The position numbers were made by a program, and so were the translations under genes. From the NCBI RefSeq assembly GCF_900129655.1, contig NZ_FQWK01000002.1:525516-589515 (forward strand): 64,000 nt of DNA, written 5' to 3'. Under the pieces are notes generated by a model that worked only from the letters and a program-made list of their open reading frames with translations, had not been told where the DNA came from and made no database searches. Source of the DNA: Bacteroides clarus YIT 12056 (GTDB lineage Bacteria > Bacteroidota > Bacteroidia > Bacteroidales > Bacteroidaceae). Shown one piece after another: positions 9,122 through 18,478 of this stretch. How positions within the stretch are numbered: the first letter of the stretch is position 1; every line of letters starts with the position of its first letter.

Positions 9122-10372
9122 TTATTTATTTTTTGACGATTTATTCGTTACTACTGAAATCACTTCTCCGTGATACAATCGAGTGATGATTTCATCACCC
9201 TCGTTTAGGAGAGAAGTGTTCTTTACAGCTTTACCGTTTTTTAATGTAATACTGTAACCACGGGCCAATTGTTTTTCCGGGGAAGCATCCATCAACCGCT
9301 GTTGAAGTAGTTCCAACCGATGATGTTGACGAAACAAAGAAGACGTTACAGCTTGTACAATATCTTTTCGAACGGTAAGTAAAGTTAATTTCACATCCGA
9401 GATACAACTATAAGCAGCGGAAGGAATACGATTCTTACAGGATACTAACCTCTGATGTTCTTGCATCAGCAAATTCCGGGCACCATCGTATAAACGGGCA
9501 GCCAACAAATCCAACTCATCGGCAGCGTCATTCATACAGTCTATCAGGAATTCCGCAGCAGCAGTAGGAGTCTTGACACGGGTGTGGGCTACAGAATCAA
9601 TCACCGTATCGTCACGCTCATGCCCGATACCTGTAATAATAGGTAAAGGAAACTGCGCACAGGCCGCCGCGAGCAAATAAGTATCAAACCCGGAAAGGTC
9701 GGAGGTTGCTCCACCTCCACGAATAATGACCACTACATCGAAATTATCCAAGCGGGAGTTTATCTTGTCCAAAGCAGCCAAAACAGATTCTTCAACACGC
9801 TCACCTTGCATCAATGCCGGAAAAAGCTCCGTATGGAAGTAAAAACCTCCCGGATTATTTTGTAACTGGTGGCAAAAGTCACCGTATCCGGCAGCGGTTG
9901 GGGAAGAAATAACCGCGATACGCTGCGGCAAGCGAGGTATTTTCAATTCTTTATTTAAAGTGAGTACCCCTTCTTCTTCCAATTGTTTCAGAATTTCCTT
10001 ACGGCGACGAGCCATATCACCCAAAGTATAGGTGGGGTCTATATCCTGTACCGTAAGACTGTATCCATACAGCTCATGGAAGCTGACGGTAACTTGCACC
10101 AACACTTTGATACCCGAAACAAATGCCTGTCCTGTGGCTTCCTCAAAATAAGGTTTCAACAGACGAAATACATTCGACCAGATTGTCCCCCTTGCCTTGG
10201 CTATCAAACTATTACTACGGGCATCCTTCTGTACGAACTCCAGATAACAATGTCCGGTGCTGTTGGTACGTACATCACTTAATTCCGCCTGTATCCAATA
10301 GGTATCAGGCAGACATTGTTCCAAGCTTCGGCGTACCAGAGCATTCAAGTCGTATAGTGATAATGCATCCAC
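9122..10372 (-). CDS. xseA: Exodeoxyribonuclease VII large subunit
   Basis: A 416-residue protein with an N-terminal OB-fold for single-stranded DNA (about residues 5-110) and the catalytic core with IAVISSPTAAGYGDF, VVIIRGGGATSDLSGFD, GIGHERDDTVIDSVAHTRVKTPTAAAEFL, which are the XseA signature blocks. A long coiled-coil region and a C-terminal ARGYSITLKNGK segment complete the family architecture. With xseB it hydrolyses single-stranded DNA to short acid-soluble oligonucleotides, in repair and recombination. The gene lies 41 bp after the subtilase gene on the same strand, and xseB follows directly. Confidence 0.96.
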   Translation of the reverse strand: MDALSLYDLNALVRRSLEQCLPDTYWIQAELSDVRTNSTGHCYLEFVQKDARSNSLIAKARGTIWSNVFRLLKPYFEEATGQAFVSGIKVLVQVTVSFHELYGYSLTVQDIDPTYTLGDMARRRKEILKQLEEEGVLTLNKELKIPRLPQRIAVISSPTAAGYGDFCHQLQNNPGGFYFHTELFPALMQGERVEESVLAALDKINSRLDNFDVVVIIRGGGATSDLSGFDTYLLAAACAQFPLPIITGIGHERDDTVIDSVAHTRVKTPTAAAEFLIDCMNDAADELDLLAARLYDGARNLLMQEHQRLVSCKNRIPSAAYSCISDVKLTLLTVRKDIVQAVTSSLFRQHHRLELLQQRLMDASPEKQLARGYSITLKNGKAVKNTSLLNEGDEIITRLYHGEVISVVTNKSSKNK

Positions 10373-10413
10373 GTTTTTAAATATAAAGTATAGGTTTGAA
10401 GGTTTCTGTTTTT

Positions 10414-11787
10414 TTACTTCTTTTGCTTATAACTATTATAAGCTTTCCACATATCCGGCACACCATAACCATAGATATTATCCGGATAGTCGGCACGGTC
10501 ACCGGAAGTACGAACCAATTCAATCAGTTCCTTCGCGGTCAGCCGGGGACATGCCTGCCATAAACAAGCCACCATTCCACACATGATGGGCGAAGAAAAA
10601 GAAGTCCCGTTTGCTTTGCCTTGATTCCCGTCCGTACGAATCACATCCGCTCCTTCACCCACAGCTACAACATCCGGTTTAATCCGGTTATCGGCCGTAT
10701 TGCCGATAGAAGAGAACGGAGCCAGTACCGCTTGTTTGTTTATAGCGCCTACCGTCAATACATTCTCAGCATCTCCCGGAGGAGTTATCTTTTTCCAAGC
10801 CCCCATTCCCGAATTACCGGCACTGCACACCAACACCATACCCTTATCAGCTATATGTGAGGCCTGACGAGACATCAAAGCATGGCGTCCATCCAAATCA
10901 CGGTATTTATAATTTTTCGATTTATCATCGAAAGCATAATATCCCAAAGAGGTATTAAGCACGTCCACACCCACACTATCGGCAAATTCTACGGCGGCAG
11001 CCCAATAGTCCTGCTCTACCAAATGCTCGGAATATTCATCCTCACTGCGAAGCAGCCAAAAAGAAGCCTCAGGTGCGGTACCCGTCATAATACCCGGCCG
11101 GTTCATTCCGATACAAGAAAGCACACTCAGTCCATGACTGCTCTCAGCAAATAAATCCGCCTGAGGATTGACAAAATCTTTAACACCTAAGACACGGATA
11201 TTCCGCATTGCCGTTATCTTATCCAAATTATGAAATCCGGCATCAATGACAGCAATCGTCATTCCCTGCCCCTTAAATCCGGCATCATGCAATTTATCTC
11301 CATTGCTCAACTGAATTTGGGTGATAGCAGGTCCGTAAATACTGTCAGTGTATATCTTCGGCTCATTAATTACAGAATCACGTGTTGCGACCCTCGTCCC
11401 TTCATTCATTTTCGGAGCAGTCCATACCTTTTCCGCAGTACGTACAAACGGCAATGCGGCAATACGGTCAATCAAAGTAGAATCATTGCAGGAAACCGTA
11501 ACAAAGTTTTCCCATTTTCCCGCAACCACGATATTCACTCCTTGTCTGCGTATCTCATCGATATACTTACGGCAAACCGGCAGATCGGTGGAGTCAATCG
11601 CCAGATTCTGTTTTTGGCGTCTTGCAATGGCTTTCTCCGAAAGAAACTGTTCCGGACGTTCCAATGAATAAACGGTAGCTGCCTTGTCTCTTAAACTAAT
11701 ACGATATTTCAACGTATCTTGCTGTGCCGATGCACCTGCCACAAACAACGCTAAAACTGAAAGAATAATTAATCTCTTCCTCATCAA
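10414..11787 (-). CDS. Secreted S8 (subtilisin-like) serine peptidase
   Basis: A 457-residue protein with an N-terminal signal peptide (ending ASAQQ). The subtilase triad is visible: Asp182 in IAVIDAGF, His218 in SSHGLSVLS, and Ser396 in GTSFSSP, with the oxyanion Asn325 in SAGNSG. An N-terminal region of about 150 residues before the catalytic domain looks like an inhibitor-type propeptide. There is no sorting domain after the catalytic domain, so it is probably periplasmic or anchored otherwise. Substrate is unknown. It lies between mnmA and xseA, in the same direction, with short gaps. Confidence 0.92.
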   Translation of the reverse strand: MMRKRLIILSVLALFVAGASAQQDTLKYRISLRDKAATVYSLERPEQFLSEKAIARRQKQNLAIDSTDLPVCRKYIDEIRRQGVNIVVAGKWENFVTVSCNDSTLIDRIAALPFVRTAEKVWTAPKMNEGTRVATRDSVINEPKIYTDSIYGPAITQIQLSNGDKLHDAGFKGQGMTIAVIDAGFHNLDKITAMRNIRVLGVKDFVNPQADLFAESSHGLSVLSCIGMNRPGIMTGTAPEASFWLLRSEDEYSEHLVEQDYWAAAVEFADSVGVDVLNTSLGYYAFDDKSKNYKYRDLDGRHALMSRQASHIADKGMVLVCSAGNSGMGAWKKITPPGDAENVLTVGAINKQAVLAPFSSIGNTADNRIKPDVVAVGEGADVIRTDGNQGKANGTSFSSPIMCGMVACLWQACPRLTAKELIELVRTSGDRADYPDNIYGYGVPDMWKAYNSYKQKK

Positions 11788-11822
11788 TCTCTTTTTATTT
11801 TCAAATTTCCATTCTTAATTCT

Positions 11823-12890
11823 CTAAATATACATACCGATACCCCGTTGCGAAGCGATAAACGAACCGCCTGCCACCCGTTTTCCGATGTAGAATACAGC
11901 AGATTGTCCCGGTGCAATGGCAGATGCTTCCGCCTCAAAATGTACCAGTAACCGTCCGTCTTCCAGGCGTTTTACCGAACAAGGAACCGGCTTACTGCGA
12001 TAGCGGATGCGAACCGTCAGTCCACTGCTTCCGAGAACCTCTCCCTCATCAATCAGATTATCCTGTTCCGCAAGCATATATTCCGCTTTGAGTTGCTCTG
12101 CATCTCCCAGCATTACGGTATTCTTCTGCGGATTGATTTTCAACACATAAGCAGGTTTTCCCAATGCGATTTCAAGTCCTTTCCGTTGTCCGATGGTATA
12201 GTAAGGAAAGCCCTTATGCTCTCCCAACTTCACCCCTTCCGAATTGACAAACCAGCCCGGTCCTACTTCATCGTCTATCTCCGGAGAATGTTCGCGCAGA
12301 AAATCCCGATAATCTCCCTTTATGAAACAGACTTCCATGCTTTCCCCTTCTTCGGCCTTCAGCGTATAACCTTTATCCCGTAGGTAATCACGCACTTGCA
12401 ATTTTGTATATGCTCCTAATGGAAAAAGGCAGCGTCTCAAAACATCCTGCCCCAGTTTCCAAAGAAAATAAGACTGATCTTTCTTCTCATCGTCCCCGGC
12501 GACTATGTATATTTTCCCATTCAGTTCTTCCAAACGGGTATAGTGCCCCGTAGCAATATACCGGCAATTCAATTTATCCGCCCACTCCGTAAAAATACGG
12601 AACTTAAACAGAGGGTTGCACATCACACAAGGATTGGGTGTCCGCCCCTGTCGGTATTCATCTATAAAATTCCGAACAATCACATTGCGAAAGGCCTCAC
12701 GTTCGTCAGCCACATGATGTTCAATGCCCATACTCCGAGCCAGTTGACGGGCCTCTAACGGTTCGTCTCCCCACACCCACATCGTAAGGCCGATTATCTC
12801 GTAGCCCTGTTCTTGCAGCATCAAACATGTAGCGGTACTGTCAATACCACCGCTCATACCAACCAGCACTCGCTTTTCTATCTTGTTCAT
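11823..12890 (-). CDS. mnmA: tRNA-specific 2-thiouridylase
   Basis: This enzyme makes the 2-thio group of the wobble uridine in tRNA Lys, Glu and Gln, using a persulfide relay. It has the PP-loop [10 protein letters not shown], the first active cysteine in NPCVMCN, the second in [10 protein letters not shown], and the C-terminal barrel ([17 protein letters not shown]). The open frame extends to 13079, but a -7 box (CAAAAATA on the plus strand, 12918-12925) puts the transcript start near 12911, so the ATG at 12890 (about 355 residues, usual length) is preferred over 12905 or the longer form. Confidence 0.95.
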   Translation of the reverse strand: MNKIEKRVLVGMSGGIDSTATCLMLQEQGYEIIGLTMWVWGDEPLEARQLARSMGIEHHVADEREAFRNVIVRNFIDEYRQGRTPNPCVMCNPLFKFRIFTEWADKLNCRYIATGHYTRLEELNGKIYIVAGDDEKKDQSYFLWKLGQDVLRRCLFPLGAYTKLQVRDYLRDKGYTLKAEEGESMEVCFIKGDYRDFLREHSPEIDDEVGPGWFVNSEGVKLGEHKGFPYYTIGQRKGLEIALGKPAYVLKINPQKNTVMLGDAEQLKAEYMLAEQDNLIDEGEVLGSSGLTVRIRYRSKPVPCSVKRLEDGRLLVHFEAEASAIAPGQSAVFYIGKRVAGGSFIASQRGIGMYI

Positions 12891-12917
12891 TTCTCGGATA
12901 TTCATCGTTTTAGCCTG

Positions 12918-12925
12918 CAAAAATA
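12918..12925 (-). promoter_or_regulatory. mnmA promoter -7 element
   Basis: On the minus strand this reads TATTTTTG, a match to the Bacteroides -7 box TAnnTTTG. A 3-of-4 match to the -33 TTTG lies 19 bases upstream. The predicted start of transcription (about 12911) falls inside the longest mnmA reading frame and decides the shorter start. Confidence 0.6.
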
Positions 12926-13058
12926 CGGGTTTTCGAGTAGAAGACAGAGAAAAGCCCCGCCTTTTTAGCAAGACTTCACATAGATACATATAGTTTTCTC
13001 TCTGATTTTGTAACAAAAACGAAACGTATATGACATAAAAACACAACATATATGACCG

Positions 13059-13066
13059 TATCTTTG
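13059..13066 (+). promoter_or_regulatory. Porin gene promoter -7 element
   Basis: TATCTTTG, a full match to the Bacteroides -7 box, ends 30 bases before the porin start codon. No clear -33 TTTG is seen at 19-20 bases upstream, so strength is uncertain. Confidence 0.55.
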
Positions 13067-13096
13067 CCGCCGTAAACAAATCGACAACAACAAATT

Positions 13097-14152
13097 ATGA
13101 AAAAAAGCGCATTGATGCTGCTCATCATCCTGCTGCCCTTTACGGCGAAAGCCCAAAGTGCCTACAACAACGAGGACGGAAAGAAGATAAACAAGGAAAA
13201 ACTGGAAACAAAAGACTATCTGCCCGAAATTCATGGAACCATCCGCTCCAAATACGAATACCAGACCACTATGGGCGCCGGACGCTTTGAAGTGCGAAAC
13301 GCACGTGTCAGTGTCACCGGTAATGTCTTGCCGATTGTGGCCTATAAAGCCGAAATCGACCTGTCGGACGAAGGAAGCATCAAAATGCTCGATGCCTATG
13401 CACGCCTGTTTCCGGCAAAAGGGCTGACAGTAACCGCCGGACAGATGCGTGTGCCCTTTACCATCGACGCACACCGCTCACCACACCAACAATATTTTGC
13501 CAACCGTTCATTCATCGCCAAACAAGTAGGTAACGTGCGTGATGTGGGTGTCACACTGGGATATACCCTGCCTACCGAACTACCCATCACGATAGAAGGC
13601 GGACTGTACAACGGTTCGGGACTGACCAATCAAAAGGAATGGCATAAAGAAATAAATTATTCCGCCAAAGCCCAATTCCTTTTCACCAAAGGGCTGAACC
13701 TGACACTGAGCGTACAAAGCATACAGCCGGAAGAGATACGCGTACAATCATACGATGTCGGCGCTTACTATGAGTTCCACCGCTTCCATATCGAAGGTGA
13801 ATATCTATACAAGCAATACTCCGACAACGCCTTCGGAGATGTACAGGCCGTAAACACATTTATCAATTACGACCTTCCCCTGCGGAAAGTATTCAATAAA
13901 ATGTCTTTCCTGCTACGCTACGACATGATGACAGACCAAAGTGACGCCAAAACAACCGACGAGGAAACCGGTTCATTAATCACCACCGACTACAAACGCC
14001 AGCGACTGACAGGCGGTATCACTTTCAGTCTCAGTAAAGCGTTCCGCACAGACCTGCGTCTGAATTACGAAAAGTATTTCTATGCCCGCAACAGTATTGC
14101 AAAAGAATCTGAACAAGACAAAATCGTACTGGAACTGATGATACGATTCTAA
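13097..14152 (+). CDS. OprO/OprP-type porin
   Basis: A 351-residue outer-membrane barrel protein with a clean signal peptide (MKKSALMLLIILLPFTAKAQ). Alternating beta strands such as FEVRNARVSVTGNVLPIVAYK, LTVTAGQMRVPFTID and the end strand KIVLELMIRF fit the phosphate-selective porin O/P family common in Bacteroidetes. The family forms anion-selective channels, but specificity cannot be read from sequence. It is preceded by its own promoter and is divergent from mnmA. The next gene starts 37 bp downstream and may be on the same transcript. Confidence 0.85.
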   Translation: MKKSALMLLIILLPFTAKAQSAYNNEDGKKINKEKLETKDYLPEIHGTIRSKYEYQTTMGAGRFEVRNARVSVTGNVLPIVAYKAEIDLSDEGSIKMLDAYARLFPAKGLTVTAGQMRVPFTIDAHRSPHQQYFANRSFIAKQVGNVRDVGVTLGYTLPTELPITIEGGLYNGSGLTNQKEWHKEINYSAKAQFLFTKGLNLTLSVQSIQPEEIRVQSYDVGAYYEFHRFHIEGEYLYKQYSDNAFGDVQAVNTFINYDLPLRKVFNKMSFLLRYDMMTDQSDAKTTDEETGSLITTDYKRQRLTGGITFSLSKAFRTDLRLNYEKYFYARNSIAKESEQDKIVLELMIRF

Positions 14153-14189
14153 ATAAAATTCCGTATATTTGGAATAAGCAAATTGATGT

Positions 14190-15041
14190 ATGGCAAATCC
14201 GCTTATTCCAGGCATCACCGCCACAGAACAAGACTTGTTGTATCAAAAGCTCAATGCATACAACCGGCAAAAGACCTCCTTCAAAGAAGTTGGCGCTTAT
14301 CTTGTGGTACTGCCGAGAGCGGACCATCCCCGCTATTCACTTTGGATTTACTCCCCCTTACCCGAAAGGCAATCCATATTTTACATATTCGACCTGGACG
14401 AAGACGTACACGAAACCTTACGTATATCCAGTACTTTATGTTATTACTCTTCACGCCCTCTGTTTTTAGTGGAATATAACGCCAAACGAATGCAGAACAG
14501 AGGCGACGACATTATCTCTTTCGGTAAATACCACGGACATTACCTGCACGAGATTCTGCAAGTGGATCCCGGCTATCTCACTTGGATAGCTTTTAAGTTC
14601 ACCCCCCGAATACCCAAGCAAGAACGTTTCGCTCAAATCGCCCGGATATATCATTCCGTATATATCGACATCCTGCAACGAAAAGCCCAACAACCGTCTA
14701 TCGGACGCTATCTCGGCAAAGAGGGAGAAAAAGTAGAGAATCTGGTTCTAACCATTTTCAGTGTCCGTCTGGAAGACGATCCCTATAAGACGCAGGTCAA
14801 AGGTACGACCCCTTACTTCTATGTCCGACAAATACTGAAACTGAAAGACGCCTCCGGAAATCTTGTAACTTTCCGCATCAGCTCTCGTACGGCAAGCAGG
14901 CATTCATGCCAACTGCCGGCCATGGAGCATGCTTACCGGATAGACGAAACAGTCCATATAGCCTCGGCACATATTGCCAACACCTATACCATTGGAAAAA
15001 ACAAATGGACACGACTTAATTATGTAAAAATCCGGCAATAG
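14190..15041 (+). CDS. Uncharacterised protein with ExoX C-terminal-like motif
   Basis: A 283-residue soluble protein with no signal peptide. Residues 111-132 read FGKYHGHYLHEI followed by DPGYLTW, which matches the small module at the C-terminus of exodeoxyribonuclease X and DUF3820-type proteins (consensus fGKykGk, DPgYl.W). The remaining parts are not recognised: no nuclease DEDD motif is present, so it is not ExoX itself. A nucleic-acid-related role is a guess based on that module. It follows the porin gene by 37 bp and precedes the GH28 gene by 103 bp. Confidence 0.65.
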   Translation: MANPLIPGITATEQDLLYQKLNAYNRQKTSFKEVGAYLVVLPRADHPRYSLWIYSPLPERQSIFYIFDLDEDVHETLRISSTLCYYSSRPLFLVEYNAKRMQNRGDDIISFGKYHGHYLHEILQVDPGYLTWIAFKFTPRIPKQERFAQIARIYHSVYIDILQRKAQQPSIGRYLGKEGEKVENLVLTIFSVRLEDDPYKTQVKGTTPYFYVRQILKLKDASGNLVTFRISSRTASRHSCQLPAMEHAYRIDETVHIASAHIANTYTIGKNKWTRLNYVKIRQ

Positions 15042-15144
15042 CACAAATCCAGTCAAAAATTCCATTTCAAACATCAATTCATCCACCTTTCCCCGGAAAG
15101 AAACCCGTATTTTTGCCTTGTACATATTTAGATACTGTAATACC

Positions 15145-16503
15145 ATGAAAAAACAATCTGCACTCTGGTGCTTACTTCTCTTATTGACGATAGTAGCATG
15201 CACTGCCACATCCCCCCGGAAAGAAACCGGAGAATGGGCAAAAGTACCCGGAATACTAAAAAATATCGTACCGCCTGCATTTGCCGATACGATTTATGAT
15301 GTGACCGAATACGGAGCAAAAGACGATACAGCTTTCGACAGCCGTCCCGCCATCCTGAAAGCCATCAATCAATGTAACACCGATGGAGGCGGTACCGTAC
15401 TGATTCCCGCGGGAAACTATTTCATCAAAGGAGCCATTACGCTGAAAAGTAACATCAACCTGCACATCGCCGAGGGTGCACGTCTGGAATTCTCTACCGA
15501 AGCCGCCGACTACCTTCCTATGGTACTGACTAAATGGGAAGGAACGGAATGCTTCAACTACTCTCCCTTTATCTACGCATACCAGTGCACAAATGTCGCA
15601 GTAACCGGCAAAGGTACTATCGACGGAAACGGTTCGGTGACCTTCAACGACTGGCATGCCATACAAGGCCCTGCCGTAGACCGTCTGCGCCAAATGGGCA
15701 TCGATTCCGTTCCGGTCTACGAACGCGTATTCGGCGAAGGACATTATCTACGTCCTTGTATGATACAATTTTACGGTTGCAAAAACGTATTGGTGGAAGA
15801 CTTGAAGATATACGATTCTCCTTTCTGGATTATCCACCCCGTATTCTGTGACAACGTAACCGTACGAAACGTATATATCGACAGTAATAACTACAACAAT
15901 GACGGCTGCGACCCGGAATCCAGTACCAACGTACTGATAGAGGGAATGGACTTCAATGTAGGCGACGACGGCATCGCCATCAAATCCGGACGCGACCAGG
16001 ACGGCTGGCGCATCGGACAGGCTACGGAAAATGTCATCATCCGCAACTGCCACTTCGCACGTTGGGCTATCACTATCGGAAGCGAGATGTCCGGCGGAGT
16101 ACGAAATATCTATATCGAAGACTGCAAGATAGACAGTTGCCGCAATGGCATATACTTCAAGTCCAACTTAGACAGAGGGGGTTATTTTGAGAATCTGAAT
16201 ATGCGCCGCATTGAAGCGGATGTCTGTCTATGGGGTGTCATCAATTTCCGTACAAACTATCACGGATACCGGGGCGGCAATCATCCTACATTGTTCCGTA
16301 ACATCTGCATTGAAGATGTAACCTGCAACCGTGTGGACAGCGTGGCTCTCATGGCTAACGGACTGCCCGAAGCCAAGCTGTACGACATCACCTTGAGAAA
16401 TATAACCGTAAAGAAAGCCCCGAAAGCCATCCAAATGGAAAATGTGGTAAATCTGACATTGGATAACGTGACGGTTAACGGAAAGGCGGTAACCGCTCCC
16501 TGA
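15145..16503 (+). CDS. Glycoside hydrolase family 28 (polygalacturonase-like) lipoprotein
   Basis: A right-handed beta-helix enzyme of about 452 residues. The start at 15145 gives a lipoprotein signal (MKKQSALW to IVACTA); an upstream in-frame ATG at 15118 would place charged residues before it. GH28 landmarks are present: NNDGCDPESS and GDDGIAIKSG (the catalytic Asp residues) and IGSEMSGGVRN. The usual GHG histidine block reads ARWAITIGSE here, so that His is absent, as happens in some Bacteroides GH28 enzymes. It should cleave galacturonide-type linkages in pectic material, in the periplasm or at the surface. No other pectin genes are adjacent. Confidence 0.9.
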   Translation: MKKQSALWCLLLLLTIVACTATSPRKETGEWAKVPGILKNIVPPAFADTIYDVTEYGAKDDTAFDSRPAILKAINQCNTDGGGTVLIPAGNYFIKGAITLKSNINLHIAEGARLEFSTEAADYLPMVLTKWEGTECFNYSPFIYAYQCTNVAVTGKGTIDGNGSVTFNDWHAIQGPAVDRLRQMGIDSVPVYERVFGEGHYLRPCMIQFYGCKNVLVEDLKIYDSPFWIIHPVFCDNVTVRNVYIDSNNYNNDGCDPESSTNVLIEGMDFNVGDDGIAIKSGRDQDGWRIGQATENVIIRNCHFARWAITIGSEMSGGVRNIYIEDCKIDSCRNGIYFKSNLDRGGYFENLNMRRIEADVCLWGVINFRTNYHGYRGGNHPTLFRNICIEDVTCNRVDSVALMANGLPEAKLYDITLRNITVKKAPKAIQMENVVNLTLDNVTVNGKAVTAP

Positions 16504-16513
16504 TTAAATCAGA

Positions 16514-16993
16514 CTATTCTTTCATTATCAACACGGTTGCATAAGCGGATATACCTTCCTCCCGTCCGGTAAAGCCCAGTTTTTCCGTGGTAGTGGCCTT
16601 TATGGAAATATCATCTTCATCAATCCCCATTACAGCGGAAAGAGTTTGCTGCATGGCAGGTATATTCGCTTTCAGTTTAGGACGTTCGGCACAAATTGTC
16701 GCATCGATATTACCGACAGAATAACCTTTGTCACCTATCAGCTCTACCGTTTTCTTCAACAGAATCTTGCTATCTATGTTTTTGAACTCACCTGCCGTAT
16801 CTGGAAAGTGATAACCTATATCACGCATATTCGCCGCCCCCAGCAATGCATCACAAATGGCGTGTATCAATACGTCGGCATCCGAATGTCCCAACAGACC
16901 TTTCTCATGTTCCAAACGCACGCCACCCAACCAAAGTTCTCTGCCTGCCACCAATTGGTGAACATCAAAGCCAAAGCCAACACGTATCTTCAT
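16514..16993 (-). CDS. ispF: 2-C-methyl-D-erythritol 2,4-cyclodiphosphate synthase
   Basis: This enzyme of the non-mevalonate isoprenoid pathway converts CDP-ME 2-phosphate to MEcPP. The 159-residue protein shows the metal-binding DVHQL, GHSDADVLIHAICDALLGA, and the C-terminal ISIKATTTEKLGFTGREEGI, all family hallmarks. The start at 16993 (MKIRVGFGFDVHQ) matches the usual N-terminus; the longer frame from 17029 adds a lysine-rich stretch not seen in the family. It follows the FAH-family gene by 42 bp and converges with the GH28 gene, with 10 bp between the stops. Confidence 0.96.
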   Translation of the reverse strand: MKIRVGFGFDVHQLVAGRELWLGGVRLEHEKGLLGHSDADVLIHAICDALLGAANMRDIGYHFPDTAGEFKNIDSKILLKKTVELIGDKGYSVGNIDATICAERPKLKANIPAMQQTLSAVMGIDEDDISIKATTTEKLGFTGREEGISAYATVLIMKE

Positions 16994-17035
16994 ATCTTTT
17001 TGATTCTTTTGTTTTGATACAATAAGCAACCGAAA

Positions 17036-17653
17036 TCAGCGAATATAGAAATCGAGCAGTTTTTCTTCTCCCAGATAACCTTGCAAATGCTGCCCGATAC
17101 CGACAGGTCCTACACCGGCCGGCGTACCCGTAAACAATAAGTCGCCAATCTTCAAAGTCATGAAGCGACTGACGTAGGCTATTATATCATCTATCTTGAA
17201 AAGCATATCTGCCGTATTACCGCGCTGCACTTCCTTACCGTCTATATCAAGATGAAAATCCAGCTTCTGTAAGTCACCGCCGGCTTGTTCCGGAGAAATG
17301 AACGTACCGATAGCCGCCGAGTTATCAAACCCTTTACACAACTCCCACGGATTACCGGCCTCACGGAATTTCCTCTGCAAGTCACGGGCAGTAAAATCAA
17401 TACCTACCGTCACCGCATCATAGTAACGATGAGCAAAGCGCGGAGCGATATTCTTGCCCAGCCTGCAAATACGCACTACAACTTCCGTCTCATAATGCAC
17501 CTCATTGGAAAAGTCGGGAACAAAAAACGGCTTACCGTCTTTCAAGATGGCCGAATCGGGTTTCATGAAGATAACAGGTTCCTGATTTATTTGAGTATGC
17601 CCCAGCTCCTCATTATGCCGTGCATAGTTCATCCCTACCGCAATAATCTTCAT
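17036..17653 (-). CDS. Fumarylacetoacetate hydrolase (FAH) family protein
   Basis: A 205-residue protein that consists only of the FAH catalytic fold: GMNYARHNEELG, EVHYETEVVVRI with the metal-binding acidic residues, VGIDFTARDLQ, and the C-terminal GDLLFTGTPAGVGPV. Such single-domain members act as acylpyruvase, oxaloacetate decarboxylase or oxaloacetate tautomerase; the exact substrate cannot be fixed here. Its ATG overlaps the rex stop codon by one base (TAATG), so the two are translationally coupled. Confidence 0.88.
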   Translation of the reverse strand: MKIIAVGMNYARHNEELGHTQINQEPVIFMKPDSAILKDGKPFFVPDFSNEVHYETEVVVRICRLGKNIAPRFAHRYYDAVTVGIDFTARDLQRKFREAGNPWELCKGFDNSAAIGTFISPEQAGGDLQKLDFHLDIDGKEVQRGNTADMLFKIDDIIAYVSRFMTLKIGDLLFTGTPAGVGPVGIGQHLQGYLGEEKLLDFYIR

Positions 17654-18309
17654 TACTTTATTTCATTAAAGTTCAAACGGTTAAACATAACAGCCAGATG
17701 TGCATACAACGAGGTGTTCTGAACTACTATATCTTCCGGCACGCGGATACGGAACGGAGTAAAGTTCCATACGGCCTTAATGCCGCCGGCCACCATAGTA
17801 TCCGTAATGGTCTGCGCAATCTCGATAGGTACTGTCAACACACCGATATTGACATCATATTCGCGCATTTTCTTCTCAAAGTCATTGGAGTGATAAATAG
17901 GAATGCCATTCAAGGTCGTACCCACCAAATCCGGGTTTACATCGAACGCCGCTACAATCTCCAACCCGAAATGATTCAAACCGGAGTCGCGCAACAACGC
18001 GCCTCCCAGGCTTCCTACGCCGAAAAGAAAAGCTTTATGTATATTGGTAAATCCCAGAAAATCTTCCAATACAGCAATCAACGTATCTATCTCATACCCC
18101 ACACGAGTACGGCCGGAGATATTGACATACGACAAATCCTTTGCTATCTGGGAAGCATCAATATTGATTTCTTTGGAGATTTGAGTAGAGGAAACAAAGC
18201 GTTCACCTTTCTTTCTAAGCAACTTTACATTGGAAAGGTACCACGGAAGCCGGCGCAAGGTAGGTTCCGGCACCTTCATGGAGTCTTTCTTTTGTAACTG
18301 ATTGTTCAT
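17653..18309 (-). CDS. rex: Redox-sensing transcriptional repressor Rex
   Basis: A 218-residue Rex protein. The N-terminal winged helix (about 10-80: PEPTLRRLPWYLSNVKLL, QISKEINIDASQIAKDLSY) binds DNA. The Rossmann domain begins with LFGVGSLGGALL and senses the NADH/NAD+ ratio; NADH releases it from operators of fermentation and respiratory genes. The end (MFNRLNF) matches the domain-swapped C-terminal helix. It is the first gene of rex-FAH-ispF. No clear Rex operator was recognised near its own promoter. Confidence 0.95.
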   Translation of the reverse strand: MNNQLQKKDSMKVPEPTLRRLPWYLSNVKLLRKKGERFVSSTQISKEINIDASQIAKDLSYVNISGRTRVGYEIDTLIAVLEDFLGFTNIHKAFLFGVGSLGGALLRDSGLNHFGLEIVAAFDVNPDLVGTTLNGIPIYHSNDFEKKMREYDVNIGVLTVPIEIAQTITDTMVAGGIKAVWNFTPFRIRVPEDIVVQNTSLYAHLAVMFNRLNFNEIK

Positions 18310-18343
18310 AGTCTTCCCTTTAAGTTCTCAATATTATGACTGA

Positions 18344-18351
18344 CAAAAGTA
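18344..18351 (-). promoter_or_regulatory. rex promoter -7 element
   Basis: On the minus strand this reads TACTTTTG, matching TAnnTTTG, 35-42 bases upstream of the rex start codon. No good -33 TTTG is seen at the expected spacing. Confidence 0.45.
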
Positions 18352-18412
18352 GTGCTTTTTTTCTAATCTATAACATATCTATGACAAAAGGTTAACATTA
18401 TTTCTACCTATG

Positions 18413-18444
18413 ATTGCAAACTTCCCTATAAAACCGTATTTTTG
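18413..18444 (+). promoter_or_regulatory. Promoter of the SUI1-family gene
   Basis: TTG at the -33 position, about 19 bases of spacer, then TATTTTTG at 18437-18444, a good Bacteroides promoter. The start codon lies 35 bases after the -7 box. Confidence 0.65.
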
Positions 18445-18478
18445 AACTCCTTTTCACAGACAATTAAAATAGATATAT

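Noticed and set aside
12965..13474. 169-codon minus-strand frame over the porin start and mnmA promoter
   Set aside because: It overlaps the porin signal peptide and a promoter; composition is shadow-like.
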